From positions 1,423,001 to 1,487,000 of the forward strand of contig JAGFBZ010001895.1 in assembly GCA_018398805.1 (NCBI GenBank): a stretch of DNA of 64,000 nt. The letters are read 5' to 3'. Positions 1 through 12,555 of the stretch are shown piece by piece. The position numbers and the translations under genes are program-made. Origin of the DNA: Hirundichthys speculiger. Taxonomy: Eukaryota > Chordata > Actinopteri > Beloniformes > Exocoetidae. The first letter of the stretch is position 1. The number at the start of each line of letters is the position of its first letter. The notes under the pieces were generated by a model that saw only the letters and a program-made list of their open reading frames with translations, was not told the DNA's origin and did no database searches.

Positions 1-3000
1 ACGATTCTGGCCAAAAGAACAGCAGTATGAGGCTACTGTAGCCCTCGGTACTAGCACAAGCCTATAAATGAATGAATGAATTAATGAATGAATGACTTAG
101 GAGAATGATAAAATAAATTAAATATAACATTAACACATAGCCTAATTTACCGCTAGCGTTAACATTACAGCAGCATAATCTTTATGGCTTGTTGACGTTA
201 GTTATAGCCAGCGTTCCACAGTTTTTAGTGTTTGATTATGGGAATAGATCATGCTATTTCCATAACCAATCATTAAAAACAGCGATAAACTACCTTCATC
301 TGTAACTGGAGGCCACTGCCTAACATCATCAATCCAAGACATGTCTGTGTTATCCGTAACAGATCCTCCACGCTGCTGTGTTTGGGTTACTTGATGGAGC
401 ACCGCACACTCTAGTTATGGCGGGGCCACTAGGGGGCGCATGTCCACAATTTTCAAGTCAAAAAGGTGTATAATCTGCTGCATACTGCAAGAAGAAGAAA
501 AACTAAAACTAAGACTAAAACTAAATTAAAACTAAACTGAAACTAGTCAATTCCTCAAAATAAAAACTAAACTAAAACTACTAAATTACTTGTTGAACTA
601 ACTAAAACTAAACTGAAATAAAAAAGCAAACTGGAAAACTAAATCAAAATAAAAACTAAAGAAAATTTCAAAACTATAATAACCTTGGTGCAGACAATGC
701 ACATGTATATGTTTCACAAGCACTGGAGCCTTTACATTTTTTAAACATTAATTGTCTTGTAACAAGACAAATTACTGAATTAAAGAGATTGGTCTCATTT
801 GAAGTTTACCCAACAAGCTGATGAGGACTAAGTGTTGAAAATGTCTTTGCCAAGCTATGTGACAATGCAGCAGGTAGGCTAATTATGGGAAGCATAGACT
901 GTATAAAGAGAACTGGACAAATTTTCCTGTGACATCACGCAAAGTTTTTTTTTTTTTTAAGAGTGTTTTTAAAGCCTATATTTGTCTTACTGCACAGTAC
1001 CATGTTGGTAAAACCTGAGCAAATGGACAGAACAAGAAGGTCTGGAGGCCGGCTGGAACACCCCCACCTGACTTCAATTACCCATAGTTAGCTTATTTAA
1101 CTCGGGTAGCTAAAGCTAACCTATAATGACCTAAAATATAACTTTTTTCACCTTACATTCATTCTGATCAAATCTCTCCAAAGATCATCATTCGTTTTGC
1201 TACCAAAGCAACATCCAAAACAAACACCTCCAGAGCTAAAACAACGACTAGCAAAGCTCTGCTGGGACCTACGTGCCATCCATGTGACATGTAGACAACC
1301 ACAACCATCCCAGGCTCACGAGTGGTGGACCGAGTGACCACAGGTCCAAGCTTAGTCCTCATTTCAGCCCTGACAGCGCCTGTTTCAAATGTCATTGGTT
1401 AGTGGCCCGTTAGACAACTTGGACAGGTTCTCAATGATCTGAGGTGAAGGTCGCTCAACTGGCAGATCCAGCTGCTGCAAGAGGTTAAAGCTGAGGAGCG
1501 AGAGGCAGTCCAGCTGGCTTTGTCTGGTTAACCCTGGTGAGCAGCCTTCAAATGGGACAAAGATAGCTGCTTCAGGCTGCTTTGCTAAGCTTCGCCCCCA
1601 AACCCTTCCAGGCCAACCGAAAACTGGTCACAGTGGTCTCTTCGTACAGTTGACAGCACAACAAGCAACTTTTCAATCTAAGTATTGCAGGTAAGTCCTG
1701 AAACATGTAGAGTTAATATCTATGAATAAGATACATACTGTAAGCCTTACTTTAACTTTCCATCTTCAGTACACACAACCCAGTCTTCCAGCGTAACACT
1801 GTGTGACACAGGGATGTTGTTTTGCTGTCAGTAATTTATTGAGTCCAACTTAAAATCGAACTAGCCCAAACTAAAATAGTCAGACTAATCCAGGCATGCA
1901 ACACAGATGAAGTTGAGCTAGTCCCTGCATGCAAACGTTCAAAATGAAAAGCGCCCTGAGCAGTTCTTGGACTAGAAGTACATTGTTGTTGTTGAATGGA
2001 GCTGGCCTTTGTGCTCCACGCATGCGCCCCAGTTCCTGCCCCAAGCTTTGACCTGGAAGTACTGGAAGAAGCCACCACAGAGTTTTACAGCGATTAAAAT
2101 AAACTGTGAAATGTACAGGATGTCGGAAATATAAAGAGCTGTTTAATTTAATTAATTATTACAATACAAATTGTCTCCAGGGACTTTTCAGAGACAAATA
2201 TATTTATATATGTAGCTGTACTCAACTAAATATGTAAATATGCAGTGACATGTGTGAATTAATAACCCTGGCATTGACAACAGATGTGTGAAAACAGTGT
2301 TTAGTTGAAAGTTGAAAACAACAAACGATGTTATGATAGATGCCTTTTGAAATTTTGGTGAACCCAGCTGCAAATGAGCTGAGAGGAAGTCATGAAAAAG
2401 ACTTTAATCACACAACAATAATTTATGTGAAAGACCCAAAGTGTTTCTTTAGAGCCAGTACCAGCTCGAGGATGAGAAACGGCAAAGAGTTAAAGAGGAA
2501 ATGAGGATGTTTATGTTTCAACAGTATATAGACTTAGCTTGTGTTTAAATATGATCCACTCATGTCTAATGAAAATGGTCCCATATGGTCGTCTCTTCCT
2601 GTGTTTATTTGTGCCAGAAAATTCCCATAACTGTAGCATCTTTATCCAACAAAGTTGTTTTTTTTATTTGTTTGTTTTTTTTTCCATCTCCTGACTTGTA
2701 AGGCAAATCTCTTCATGGGAATAAACTAAAAACTGTGCATTTTACTACTGTATTCAGAGACTTTACAAAGGCCCGTCTGGGTTTATAAAGGGAATAGTTC
2801 AAGTGTGTCCCCGAGATCAAAAGCATCAGTAAATGTTCTGCTGTGGTGAAAGAATTTACACATTCCACAGAGCACACTGTATGTAAATTACACGTCTAGG
2901 AGGCTAGTTTTTAAGATTTGCATCTGCTCATATAATGTGGAAAACAAATAGGACTGAATTAGAAGTGGAGGAAGTGAAACTTTTCGTGCCAGCGTTTGAG

Positions 3001-6000
3001 CTCAAGCCAAGTCTGAATGGCTTGACTGAGGTGTGAGGCAGAAGAAGGGTCAGTCGACGTACAGACATAGATGTAGATACCCAGCAGTGGATACACGTCC
3101 AGCATTTACACGTGTTCTTCCCATTTCCCCTTATTAGGAGCTCAAAGTGAGACTGCTGCCCAGCACAGCTGCACATGAAACAGTGTGGCACTAAAGCCAG
3201 ACTTTGACAAAGGCAGGCTATTTCTAGGATTCCCATAAATCTCTCACAGCAAATGGAGCACTGAGCAATACAGTTGACTTCATATAGTGCCGATGCTTTT
3301 CTCTTTTTCCCTAATCAGTGTCAATTTCCTCTCACCAACACAAACACTGAGAAAGAAAACAGCCTCTGTAAATCTTTTACTGTCAAGCAAGGCTTCTTAA
3401 TGCAGTTTTTTTCTGTGACTAACTTTGACCATTCGATTTCTCGTCGGGTGTACGTTTCAAGCACTTTGATTGGATCTGTTAAAAAACCCAGCAAGAAGAA
3501 CAAGAAATTGGATTTTCTTTCTTAACAGAGTCAGACCAGCTCTTTTGAGTCTTGTGTTAAAACTCGTCGTTTAGTCATAGGAAAGATTTGAGAAAAAAAA
3601 TTTCCCACCTTACTCGCAACCCTAACACCCCCATCTGTATATTCGGTTGAGAAAGCATTAAGAACTAATCGCTTGATTGAGAGAGGTGTGAATGCTCCCC
3701 ACTGTGTTTGCAGAGAGACATTATACGGAGACGCTATCTCTGTTGTTGTTACTGAGAGGTTTGATTGAGGTGTGATTCTGCGCTGTATTGCTTGGACCAT
3801 CAATAACTCACGAGAGCAAAGGAGTGCAACAGGTTCTGATGTGTGACAACAACAAATATGAAAAATGTGTTACGCAACAGTGTGAAGATAAACCAAACAT
3901 GGCCTGTCATTGAAGGAGCCCAGCAGCAAAAAAGGACTCGTGCGTGGCCTGTAAGAACAATGATAATGCAAAGACCATTTATTTAATGCACATCATCAAT
4001 CACTAACAAACAGGCGTCAGGTAAAGCAGACAGCAGACAAGCAGCAGTAAATCCAAAAGTGGGCTATCTCGACAAGAGCACGGCTGGCTGACTTCCTTTC
4101 TGCAAGCGCACGAACGTCACAGGAAAAAAAAAAAAACCCACCCTGAGTGCAGCATGTTGAACAGAACATACTGAAAACAGAACGACCAGTGCAGCAGTGA
4201 GACGACTGGGCGGCTCCCACTGGTCAGTCTGTGTTAAAAGCCTACTTGTGGCCTGAGGGAAGGTTTTGACAGAGCAGCTCCCAACTGTGGGAAAAAAAAG
4301 AAGAAGAAGACGGATCTGAGGGTCCTGCTGTTGGGTCTTTGTGTGGTAACTAATCAGAGACAGCACGCTGAGAGCCAGTCACAGTGCCACTGCAGGGGGT
4401 TAACTGCCACTTAGCTGACAGGTCTCGTGAGGAGAAGGGTGTCGCAGCGTGCTTATCAAAGGGAAAAGGGAGGGACGGCTTAAGCGTAAACCCTCAGACA
4501 CAAACTGGAAATTTCTAAATGTGGTCAAAACCCCAAACCCACAAGGGCACGTGTGCCAAGACAGGCTGTAGAGTGAACAGTCACATCAACTCTTCAGAAA
4601 CTGACAGCAGTTAAGAGGCTAATATCTGGACCTACAGGCCACAGAGCCAAAAACAGCAGCTTGATGAAAGCCAGCTTCATAAACAAGCTTTTTATAAACT
4701 CATTAATACCAAACATGGAAATGAGTAAACTGGCAAATATGTGCACTGAGTGGCGGCTTTACGTCACTCTGTAGTCACCGCTTGGCGGCCCTGTGTGTCA
4801 GATCCGAACAGTGACTTCATCTGTGTTTTTGCTCAAGGATATCCCTCTCCTTTCTAGGCACAATGAGCCTGCTTCCTGTTTAGAGAAGGTCCAGTCCAGT
4901 CCTTCGACTTACGCAATTTCCCCGTTCTAATGCTGACACCCTGCAAAGATACTCACTGATCATTTTAAAGGAAACTATTATTGTTTCTTGAAAAAGTCCC
5001 AGAAGAGCTTCTTCTGTAACAAACTGATTAGAATATGACATAACAATTTCATTTTTTTTTTGGTACTTATTTATTTTTACTGAAAGCCAGCTCTCAGCGG
5101 ATTGAAGGTGAAGAACTTTGTTTTTCAGGAATCAGTCACAAAACAGATGAAGCAACAGAAGACAATTTAATTCACAATAAGAAAATTATTCTTTTCTAGG
5201 TGAATTAATTTGGCTAATTTCATTCATTCATTAAAAAAACCATATCAGATAACCCTAAAATCATGAAATTTTCAAATGTCTTATTTAAATGTATTTCACA
5301 GAGAAAGTAGTTTCAGTCTAATTAAAGAGTTTAGGATCATAAAGGATCAGAAAAAGCAAATCTTTTCTGGAAATTAGCCTGTGTAGTAAAGATTTTTTTT
5401 AGTATTTCCCGAGACTTTTTCTTTTCCACACTTGTGGTTGCCATGATGATAACAGCTTTTAATGAGAGGGTGAATAATCTCAGTTTGCAGCTCTCCACCA
5501 CATTAATTTCTTCAGCATGTCTTTCAGCACAAATTAGAAGGAACATTATCAGTCTGGACAAAAAGAAGTTTCCTTCGGCTCATTATTTGTTTTATTTGTT
5601 GTGAACGATGCCAAGCTGACAGAAAAGGCTCATAAACGCTGAAATCTGTCTTTGTGGTGAAATAGGGAGGGTTTGTGTTCAGTGGTTCAGCTGTGATTTT
5701 CTAGAATACTACTACCAGTAATAACAATAATAAATAAAGCAGAACATGCTCACGCCCTGGGGAAGATCTTTAAAAACAAACTCCAAAAATTCTGTTTTGA
5801 GAAAAAAAAAAAGAAAAAAGTGGGAGCTTTAATGTGTGAGGTAAAGGGTAATTACAGATGAAGCATATTTGAGCAAGTTATTTTCTGAAATTTGAGGTTT
5901 CTTAAGTGCAAAACGGGCCCAGCTGCACCACTTAAAAAAAAAAAAAAAATCTGCGTTTTCCTGCCAACAAATTAACTTGTGGGTTTTTAGTTTTGTAAAA

Positions 6001-6100
6001 TTCCTCAGGGTGACCCTCGTCTTTTATTAGTCATAACGACTTCCACGTTGTCTGATCAACCTGAAGAGCAGCATAGAGCCATAACTGCACCTCAACGGCA
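1..6100. other. Intergenic, repeat-rich; no gene recognised
   Basis: I see no coding exon in this stretch. Open frames are short, hit stops and match no family I know. It holds a short AATG-type microsatellite (about 67-98), a long degenerate CTAAAA-type tract (about 487-660), several poly-T or poly-A runs, and AT-rich unique sequence. The block at about 1290-1700 looks like an old repeat or retroelement remnant, but I cannot name it. The distal promoter of the receptor gene to the right may lie in the last few hundred bases. Confidence 0.6.
487..660. repeat. Degenerate CTAAAA-type simple repeat
   Basis: The tract is made of imperfect repeats of aactaaa / ctaaaa for about 170 bases. Tracts like this often form the 3' tail of fish non-LTR retroelements, but no element body is recognisable next to it, so it is called only as a simple repeat. 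Confidence 0.75.
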
Positions 6101-6254
6101 CGTTGGGGACAAGCAGAGCTGGAGAGAAACCCAGCTGCCACCCGAGGGTAAACCGACAAGGTGAAAATCTCACTTTCTTCTTCTGTTGCAATGACAAACA
6201 GAAACATTTAATCTGCTGTCCGGCTCCTGTTTATCCTGAGATCAAATCAGAAGC

Positions 6255-6294
<40 letters not shown>
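6255..6294. repeat. (GA)n microsatellite
   Basis: A nearly pure AG/GA dinucleotide run, about 40 bases, with one AAAG interruption. It lies just upstream of or inside the noncoding first exon of the S1P receptor gene, where GA tracts are often part of TATA-less promoters. A regulatory role is inference. Confidence 0.9.
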
Positions 6295-6295
<1 letters not shown>

Positions 6296-6299
6296 CTTG

Positions 6300-6512
6300 G
6301 GGGACGGAGGGGGGCTCAGGGGAAGGAGGGAGAGGGATAGCTGGAGGGCACAAACGTCGTAGACCAACCCACTGCATGTTCAGTCCTGCCCTCCGCTCTT
6401 CCCACAGACACTCGCGTGTGGCTGCGCTGCGCGGTGATCGCCTGCGTCCTCGTCCTCTGCCGCGACCGTGGGATCGCTTTTCTGTGGATATTTACCGTGA
6501 AAGTTCACTCAG
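6300..6512 (+). other. Putative noncoding first exon / promoter of s1pr5
   Basis: A GC-rich block rises out of AT-rich DNA and ends in a strong splice donor (CAG then GTGAGT, GT at 6513). A matching polypyrimidine tract and acceptor (ATCCAG) ends at 7248, leading into the exon that carries the receptor. S1P receptor genes are known to have an intronless coding region behind one or more 5' UTR exons, so this is the likely first exon. The transcription start is not visible; the left border given is a guess. Confidence 0.55.
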
Positions 6513-7496
6513 GTGAGTGGAGGAATTTCAACGTTACCTTTTTTTGATTGTTTTATCTGCTGTTTGTCAGCATGATTGAGCTTATTTGGTTTGGATACTT
6601 CGTGCGTAATTACGCACATGAACCTTAATTGGTAAAGAGAGTTAGTGTGCGAATATACATCGACATGAGCTTTCAGTCTGTTTCACTGTTTTGGTTTTGT
6701 GTTTTTCTTCGCTATTATATTGCCAGTTTATTTTTTTAAGTCACATTTGTGTACTTTTTACATTTCTTTTTCTTGGCAGGAAAAAAAATCGTATTTTAAG
6801 TCCTTTTAAACATCTCTTCTTGTCTGTATGGCAAACAATAAACATTTTACTTATAGATATGAACTGAAGTATATAAATAAACTTACCTTGCCTCGTGTAG
6901 CAGTGTAATAGAATTCGTATTTCTTAAATATCAGGAAAAACAGCCACTAAAGCTAAAATACTTGAGGCAAAAGTTTATTTTAAAGTTTGTTTTATTATTT
7001 CCCCTCTGTAATTATATTAAATCCTTCCATTCGTTCGGTTTATTGAAGTTATGTCAAGAGTTATTACAGCAAATTGTGATTTTCCGCTTTGGAGCATTTC
7101 CACCTCATTAATTTTAAACGTTTGTTTTTTTTTAAAGTATTTCTGACTTTGGAGGGTTTTTGAAACAACCAATTTCCTTCCCTCCATCATAAATTCTCAT
7201 GTTATTCCTTGGTCATCGATATTAACTTTCTTCTTTTGTTTTATCCAGGTCGGTTCTCATCGCCTCCTAGTGTACGTCAGAGGCATTAAAAAAAAAAATC
7301 TTGGAGGAGAATTCTCAAACCACAGGAAATCCTTTCTTACAGCGTCAAAAGGAACACTTTCCCCCCCAGCTTACATAGATGTGAAAAGACGGGAGAATGC
7401 ACGACCACAGGACTATTTGACATCTTGTCTGGGGAACAAATTTAAAAATCACTGAAGGTGAAGAAAGACGTCCCCTGTCTCCAGGGAATCCTGGCA

Positions 7497-8692
7497 ATGA
7501 CCACTGATTCTTTTCATGCCTCTGTAGTTCCATCTGCCGTGCCCATGTCTCCCTCTACAGGAATGCTTCGGATGTTCCGTGAGTACCAGAGTAATGCGGT
7601 CATCATTGAGCACTACAACTACACAGGCAAGCTGAAAGAGAACAAGTACAAGGACGGGACTCAAACCCGAGGCCATAGTCTTCCTGCTCGTCTGCCTCCT
7701 TATTGTTGCTGAAAATGCCGTGGTACTTGTGGCCATCTGGAAGAACAAGAAATTTCATATGCCCATGTACTATTTACTGGGCAATTTGACTCTCTCAGAC
7801 CTGCTAGCAGGTTTCACATACATGGTAAACATTATGACGTCTGGCGCCAAGACTTTGAGTATGACGCCTGTCCTGTACTTCCTGAGGGAGGGGGGAGTGT
7901 TCATCATGCTGGCTGCCTCCGTCATCAGTCTGTTAGCCATTGCCATAGAGCGCCATGTCACCATGGTGAGGATGAAGCCATACCAGGGGGACAAACAGGG
8001 TCGGATGTTTGCTCTGATTGGGGCCAGCTGGGTGCTGTCTGTGTTCCTGGGTGTCCTGCCTGTCCTGGGTTGGAACTGTATGGGACAGCTGGACCAGTGC
8101 TCCACGGTCCTGCCCCTGTATGCCAAAAGTTACATCCTCTTCTGCATCACCATCTTCAGCGCCATCCTCATGTCCATCGTGGTGCTGTACGTCCGCATCT
8201 TCCGCATCGTCAAGCTGAACACACAGCGCCTTGCTTCAGTTCCGCAGCGAAAAGGTCTTTACCGCAAGTCGCAGAAGTACATGGCGCTGCTGAAAACGGT
8301 CACCATCGTCCTGGGAGTCTTCATTGCCTGTTGGATGCCACTTTTCATCCTGCCTCCTGCTGGACTTCTGCTGCCCGGCCAAAAGCTGCCAGGTGCTCTT
8401 TAAGGCAGACTACTTCCTGGGCATTGCAATGTTCAACTCTCTTCTGAACCCCATCATCTACACTCTGACCAGCAAGGACATGAGGAAGGCCATCCTCAGA
8501 CTGCTCTGCCGGCCCTGCCTCTTAACCAAAGACGGACAGGTCAAGAAGTTTGGGATGCCCTTCCTTGACTGCAGCACCAGTAAGACAGACGCAGCCTCTC
8601 ACAGACTGGAGGGACTGGAGACAACGGTGTCCTCCGGTAACGTTACACCCTCAGCCATTAAAGCCATTTACCCCAGGATGTCAAAAACATGA
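7497..8692 (+). CDS. s1pr5: Sphingosine-1-phosphate receptor (S1PR5-like), frame broken twice
   Basis: A rhodopsin-class G-protein-coupled receptor at the plasma membrane that binds the lipid mediator sphingosine-1-phosphate. Visible hallmarks: the S1PR N-terminal motif HYNYTGKL with an N-glycosylation site; TM2 GNLTLSDLLAG; the ligand-contacting Arg-Glu pair in FLREGGVF (TM3); ERH at the end of TM3; WNCMGQL and STVLPLYAK in loop 2; TM7 NSLLNPIIYTLT; and a cysteine-rich palmitoylation segment LLCRPC. With two single extra bases removed (in GGG 7656-7658 and CC 8353-8354) it reads as about 397 residues, like human S1PR5 (398). The coding region is one exon, normal for the family. The ATG at 7497 gives the longest reading; later in-frame ATGs (7543, 7563) are possible. 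The S1PR5 assignment rests on the HYNYTG and STVLPLYAK motifs, tail length and neighbours kri1, ldlr and smarca4; S1PR1 or S1PR2 are less likely. It could be a young pseudogene, but strong conservation in all three frame segments favours sequencing error. Confidence 0.8.
7656..7658 (+). other. Frame disruption 1 in s1pr5 (+1 base)
   Basis: Up to the GGG run the frame reads the N-terminus (HYNYTGKL...NKYKDG). From 7660 the conserved TM1 continues one frame over (LKPEAIVFLLV). Removing one G restores the family alignment. The surrounding residues are conserved on both sides. Confidence 0.85.
8353..8354 (+). other. Frame disruption 2 in s1pr5 (+1 base)
   Basis: TM6 reads CWMPLFIL in one frame, and the expected continuation LLLDFCCPAKSC starts at 8354 in the next. 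One extra C in the CC doublet accounts for the shift. Without correction the protein stops at 8403, losing TM7 and the tail. Confidence 0.85.
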
Positions 8693-9850
8693 CACATCGT
8701 CTCCTTGTCTTAGTACTGGGAGGAAGCACTCGGACTAAAATGTGGACTTATTACAGGGCCTAGATGTTTCTATCCACTTTGAGACACATAATTAACCTGA
8801 CATGGGAAGGAGCAAGAGTTTTGTGTTGCACTTTGAATGTGTTTCAGCTTTCAGTCCTTATGAACAGCTCAGTGTTTGTGGTAGATGTCCAAATTGGGAG
8901 AGAGCTTATTGTTGAAGCATTCACTTTATTACTTTCCAATGCATATTTCTTACAACAGTGTGATACTGATAAACATCAATGCCAATGCCTTAATCATAGC
9001 TAAACATTTTTAGAAAACCAAAATAGCATTAATGTAGTGTTCTACACTCGTAAACAAAGGCAGTATTAGTAAGAGGACATTTCAACTTATAAGTATTTGC
9101 ACAAAAAGGAGGAATCAAAGACTTTGTGCAGATGTTTCACATAAATACAGCCAGTCTGTGCCTCTGACAGAGTGGGGAAAGCCCAGGCATTTATCCTTAT
9201 CTCCTACTGCCTTTGTAGCGTATAATATGTTGTTGCAAACATGAAGCATCCACACCCAAAATCTGCGGCCAAAACCATGTAATTTCTGCCATGTGAGTTT
9301 TGGTCAGCACTGATGCCGAGACATCAGAGGCTCGGCGGCCTCAAGACGCACCGGCGACGTCAGATGGAGGGTTGAGCTGGGTGGTTTGCAGCTCTGGAGG
9401 TCCCTTCAACATATGTAGCATCACATGATTAATGGCTAAGAGCAATAAGAGCTGACAGCGGAGGCTTGTTGACGCCTTCATGGTTTAACAGACTGGAAAA
9501 GTTACAGCTTGTAGCAACTCCTTCTCTCTGGAGAGAGCTCAAGTTTATTCTGTGAAATGATACAGGTTCATTATTTTTGGTGAGAGAGCACAGGTAGAAT
9601 TTTGTCCCACATGACGATCTTTAAAAACCCAGAAAACAATACGTGGGCTGTGGAATTTCATTGTGACAGGGAGATGAACACTTCCTCAAATGTAATTTTG
9701 TATAAAAATGAAAAGAAATCTATTTACTTATATTTCGTTTACTTTGTAAATAGTTGTGACATCTGAACTGTTTTGTTTTGTAAAACCCTCACTTAAGTTA
9801 TGATGCCAGTTTTATATATGCACTGAATAAACATATGTGAATCATTTTTA
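8693..9850 (+). other. 3' UTR of s1pr5 with poly(A) signal
   Basis: After the TGA at 8690-8692 no further coding potential is seen. A canonical AATAAA lies at 9826-9831, about 1.1 kb downstream, followed by a T-rich stretch. That gives a plausible 3' end near 9850. The many ATTTA-like AT-rich patches fit an untranslated region. Confidence 0.6.
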
Positions 9851-12430
9851 CACTAACGTTTATTTTCTTTATTTCTGTCTTAATAAACGCTGTCTAAGTA
9901 TGTTAGTGACACATTTCTGACAGTTTCACATCTTGCACTGACAGCTGTCAATAGTAATGTTTTTTTCTAAATAAAATCAAACTGGACTTAAACAGAACTT
10001 CCTTTTCAAAAATATAAAAGACCTGTAAATTACAGTGATGAAAGTGAAAATACAGTTAAAAGTTAACTTTCTAGGAGTGTCATGCTTAGGCAAGCATGCA
10101 CATGTGGGGTATATTTTTATTTTTACTGTAAAGTCTTGAGCAAACAGTGCTTGAGTTGAAGGATCATGTTCAAAATCTTAGAAAAGCCTAACATTTTACA
10201 AGTCCAATGCAGCACATTTAAATGCAGTATTATTTTTAGCAGCTGGGGGAAAAAAAAACAAAAAAGCAGCAACTTTCGTCTAGTCCAACTAACTGGTAGG
10301 CAGCTTTTGGGTAACTGGTGATTTAAAATTCGACTTTCATGAGGCTCAGCACTCCACCTCCATATAAACCACTTGTTAAACCACCTCGGCTGAGTGTTGC
10401 AGAAGCAAGTCCGTGTGCCTGGTGCTGTTTATCGTAACCACATATTGTGAAGTGTAAGAAACATCTAACTCTGCAAGCCGCGCTACCCACTCTGAACCTC
10501 TCCACGCTGCTCTACGAAGAAATGACTCCTTTTCGAGAAAGGTTTAACTCCTGCATATTAACACCCACAGTGAGCTATGACGAGATGATGGAGAAATTTG
10601 CTTTCAATGCAAATTGTTTTGATACTTGCTGCTGATCTGCAACCTTCATGACTGTAAACCAGCACAGCAGCAGTATGAAAGGAAGTTCATTGTTTCTAGA
10701 GATGTCCCAATGCCATTTTTCCTCTCCCATTCTGACACCAGGACTTAAAGTATTGGCTGATACTGAACCGAAAGAAGCAGCATTATCTTTTTTTTTTTTT
10801 TAAACAATTGAAACATCTTTTTAAATTCAAAGGCATTTGATATTTTTGACATTTGAACATATGAGGGGTCCAAATGTGTCTTAAAGATCATTACCAGTTT
10901 TTTTTTCCCTCCATGACATGGAGTCTGATCAGTGTCATCATCGTCTGCAGGGAGCAGTTTCAGAGACCTGTTTCTGATTGGGGGGGAAATCCAACCTTTT
11001 CAATGACCACCAGACTGGTTCTCTCTAGCTCATGAATTCTGGTTCTGTCCTTCATGGCTCTGGGCTTCTGGTTGTCTTTAGGGAGCTTCTCTGGTTTCTG
11101 AAAACCAAACTCCAGAGTTTGCTGCTGCAGTTTATCAATCCTTTCTCTTTGACTAGATAAATGTGCTCTTTCAAGGAGGAAATCAGCTACTAAACTGCCA
11201 GTTATAACCAAACAGGGTTAAAATGCATTTAGGACCAATGTTGTAACTGATGGTATAAACATCCTGTTGATACTAAATGTGTCCAACTCTAACCACTTGT
11301 AAACTAAAAAGCTCTTTTCCCCTTCCCCTAAATTCAGTTTTACAACTGTTTTCACTTATCTCAAACAATTTTCGGTGGTTTTATTTTCATTCTTATGCTG
11401 GTTTTTTATTCATTTTTTTTTCCCTTCTCAATGTCTTTGTAAAGCACTTTGAGTTACCTTTGTGTCTGAGATGTGCTGTACAAATAAACTTGAATTTTTA
11501 AGAAGGTTGCTTATGTTACATTTAGAGACATTTGTGTCACCTCCAGAAACCAGAGCCTTTCATAATGAGCCTGTCGCAGTTTTCCTGGTGGGATTTTTCA
11601 GCCTAAAATAAACCACAGTGCCAGGATGGTGGTAAATGCTACAGCCCGCCCGACTGCTTCTCCACCTGGCGACTCACAAACAGAAAGTTGTGGGTTTTTC
11701 TCCAGTGCTGGTACCAGTACCCGAACAACAGTCTCAATATTCACATTCAAGTATCTAAGAAGGTAAGGTTGCTAAATTAACCCCCAAATATATCGGGAAC
11801 AGAATGCAGGCAAGAGAAAACGTTTTTATTTTATGATTGTCTTACGATTGCAACAACACATCATCAGTAGAGTAAAACTAACCTGTCTCACATTCCTGCA
11901 CCAGTGTGTATCATGTTCCCCATCAACAGGTGAGCAATCCAACACTGGGGTGAATTCTGCTTCAGTGATTGGAAGTAAATTGCTGATCCAATTCCACTTA
12001 AATATTACACCAACAGCTGTATTTCACTATCGTGAGAGGTAACTTATAATAATTAGTAAAACTCCAGTCAAAATGGTATCATAAAAAAGCTAAATTCTAG
12101 TATACAGCTAAAAAGGAAAGTTGGAGGGTTTCATGACTGAAAGAAGCTAAAAAGTAGCTGAAAATTAGTAAACTGAAACTGAACTGAGTTGTAAGAATAA
12201 CTGTTTAAGAGGTCAAGCAGCCTGTTTTTAAACTGTTTTCAGCCGCATGTGTTATTCAAAAAGAAAACTCAAGCTGATGCAGGTCATTATTCAACCAGCA
12301 AATGTGAAACAGCTCTTAAATAGCTCTACAGCGACATCTAGTGACCACTTCACCCTCATTTGACACTACATGACCCTCTGATGACGTCAAGACTCAGAAA
12401 TGTGATAAAAAGTAACCACTTAAAGTGAAG
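9851..12430. other. Intergenic between s1pr5 and spc24 (tail-to-tail)
   Basis: The two genes converge here. I see no exon. The stretch holds a LINE 3' end near 11.43-11.50 kb and AT-rich sequence. A reverse-strand open frame at 10960-11211 has no recognisable domain and is probably repeat-derived. Confidence 0.6.
11434..11502 (+). repeat. 3' end of an L2/Rex-type LINE
   Basis: The run gtaaagcactttgag followed by a gtgctgtacaaataaacttg tail is the standard 3' end of a common fish non-LTR retrotransposon. The same tail occurs again at about 51.11-51.18 kb. The body upstream is truncated or too degraded to read. Confidence 0.7.
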
Positions 12431-12440
12431 GTCTGAGGTT

Positions 12441-12446
12441 TTTAAT
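12441..12446 (-). terminator. Probable poly(A) signal of spc24
   Basis: On the reverse strand this reads ATTAAA, the commonest variant of AATAAA, about 110 bases after the spc24 stop. No canonical AATAAA lies closer. It would give a very short 3' UTR. Confidence 0.4.
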
Positions 12447-12555
12447 ATTTAAAGACAATAAAAACTTTGTACATGACAGAAAACAAGAAGAAAATACACA
12501 ACAAACAAAAAGAATGCTTTCAACATCCACATCGATACAATCTGCTCCTCGTGAT

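Noticed and set aside
6103..6516. Open frame of 137 codons upstream of the receptor
   Set aside because: It runs through the GA microsatellite and a GC-rich exon that ends in a splice donor; low-complexity product, no domain. Treated as 5' UTR.
10960..11211. Reverse-strand open frame, 83 codons
   Set aside because: Charged, weakly coiled-coil-like, but no family resemblance, no splice context and it lies by a LINE tail.
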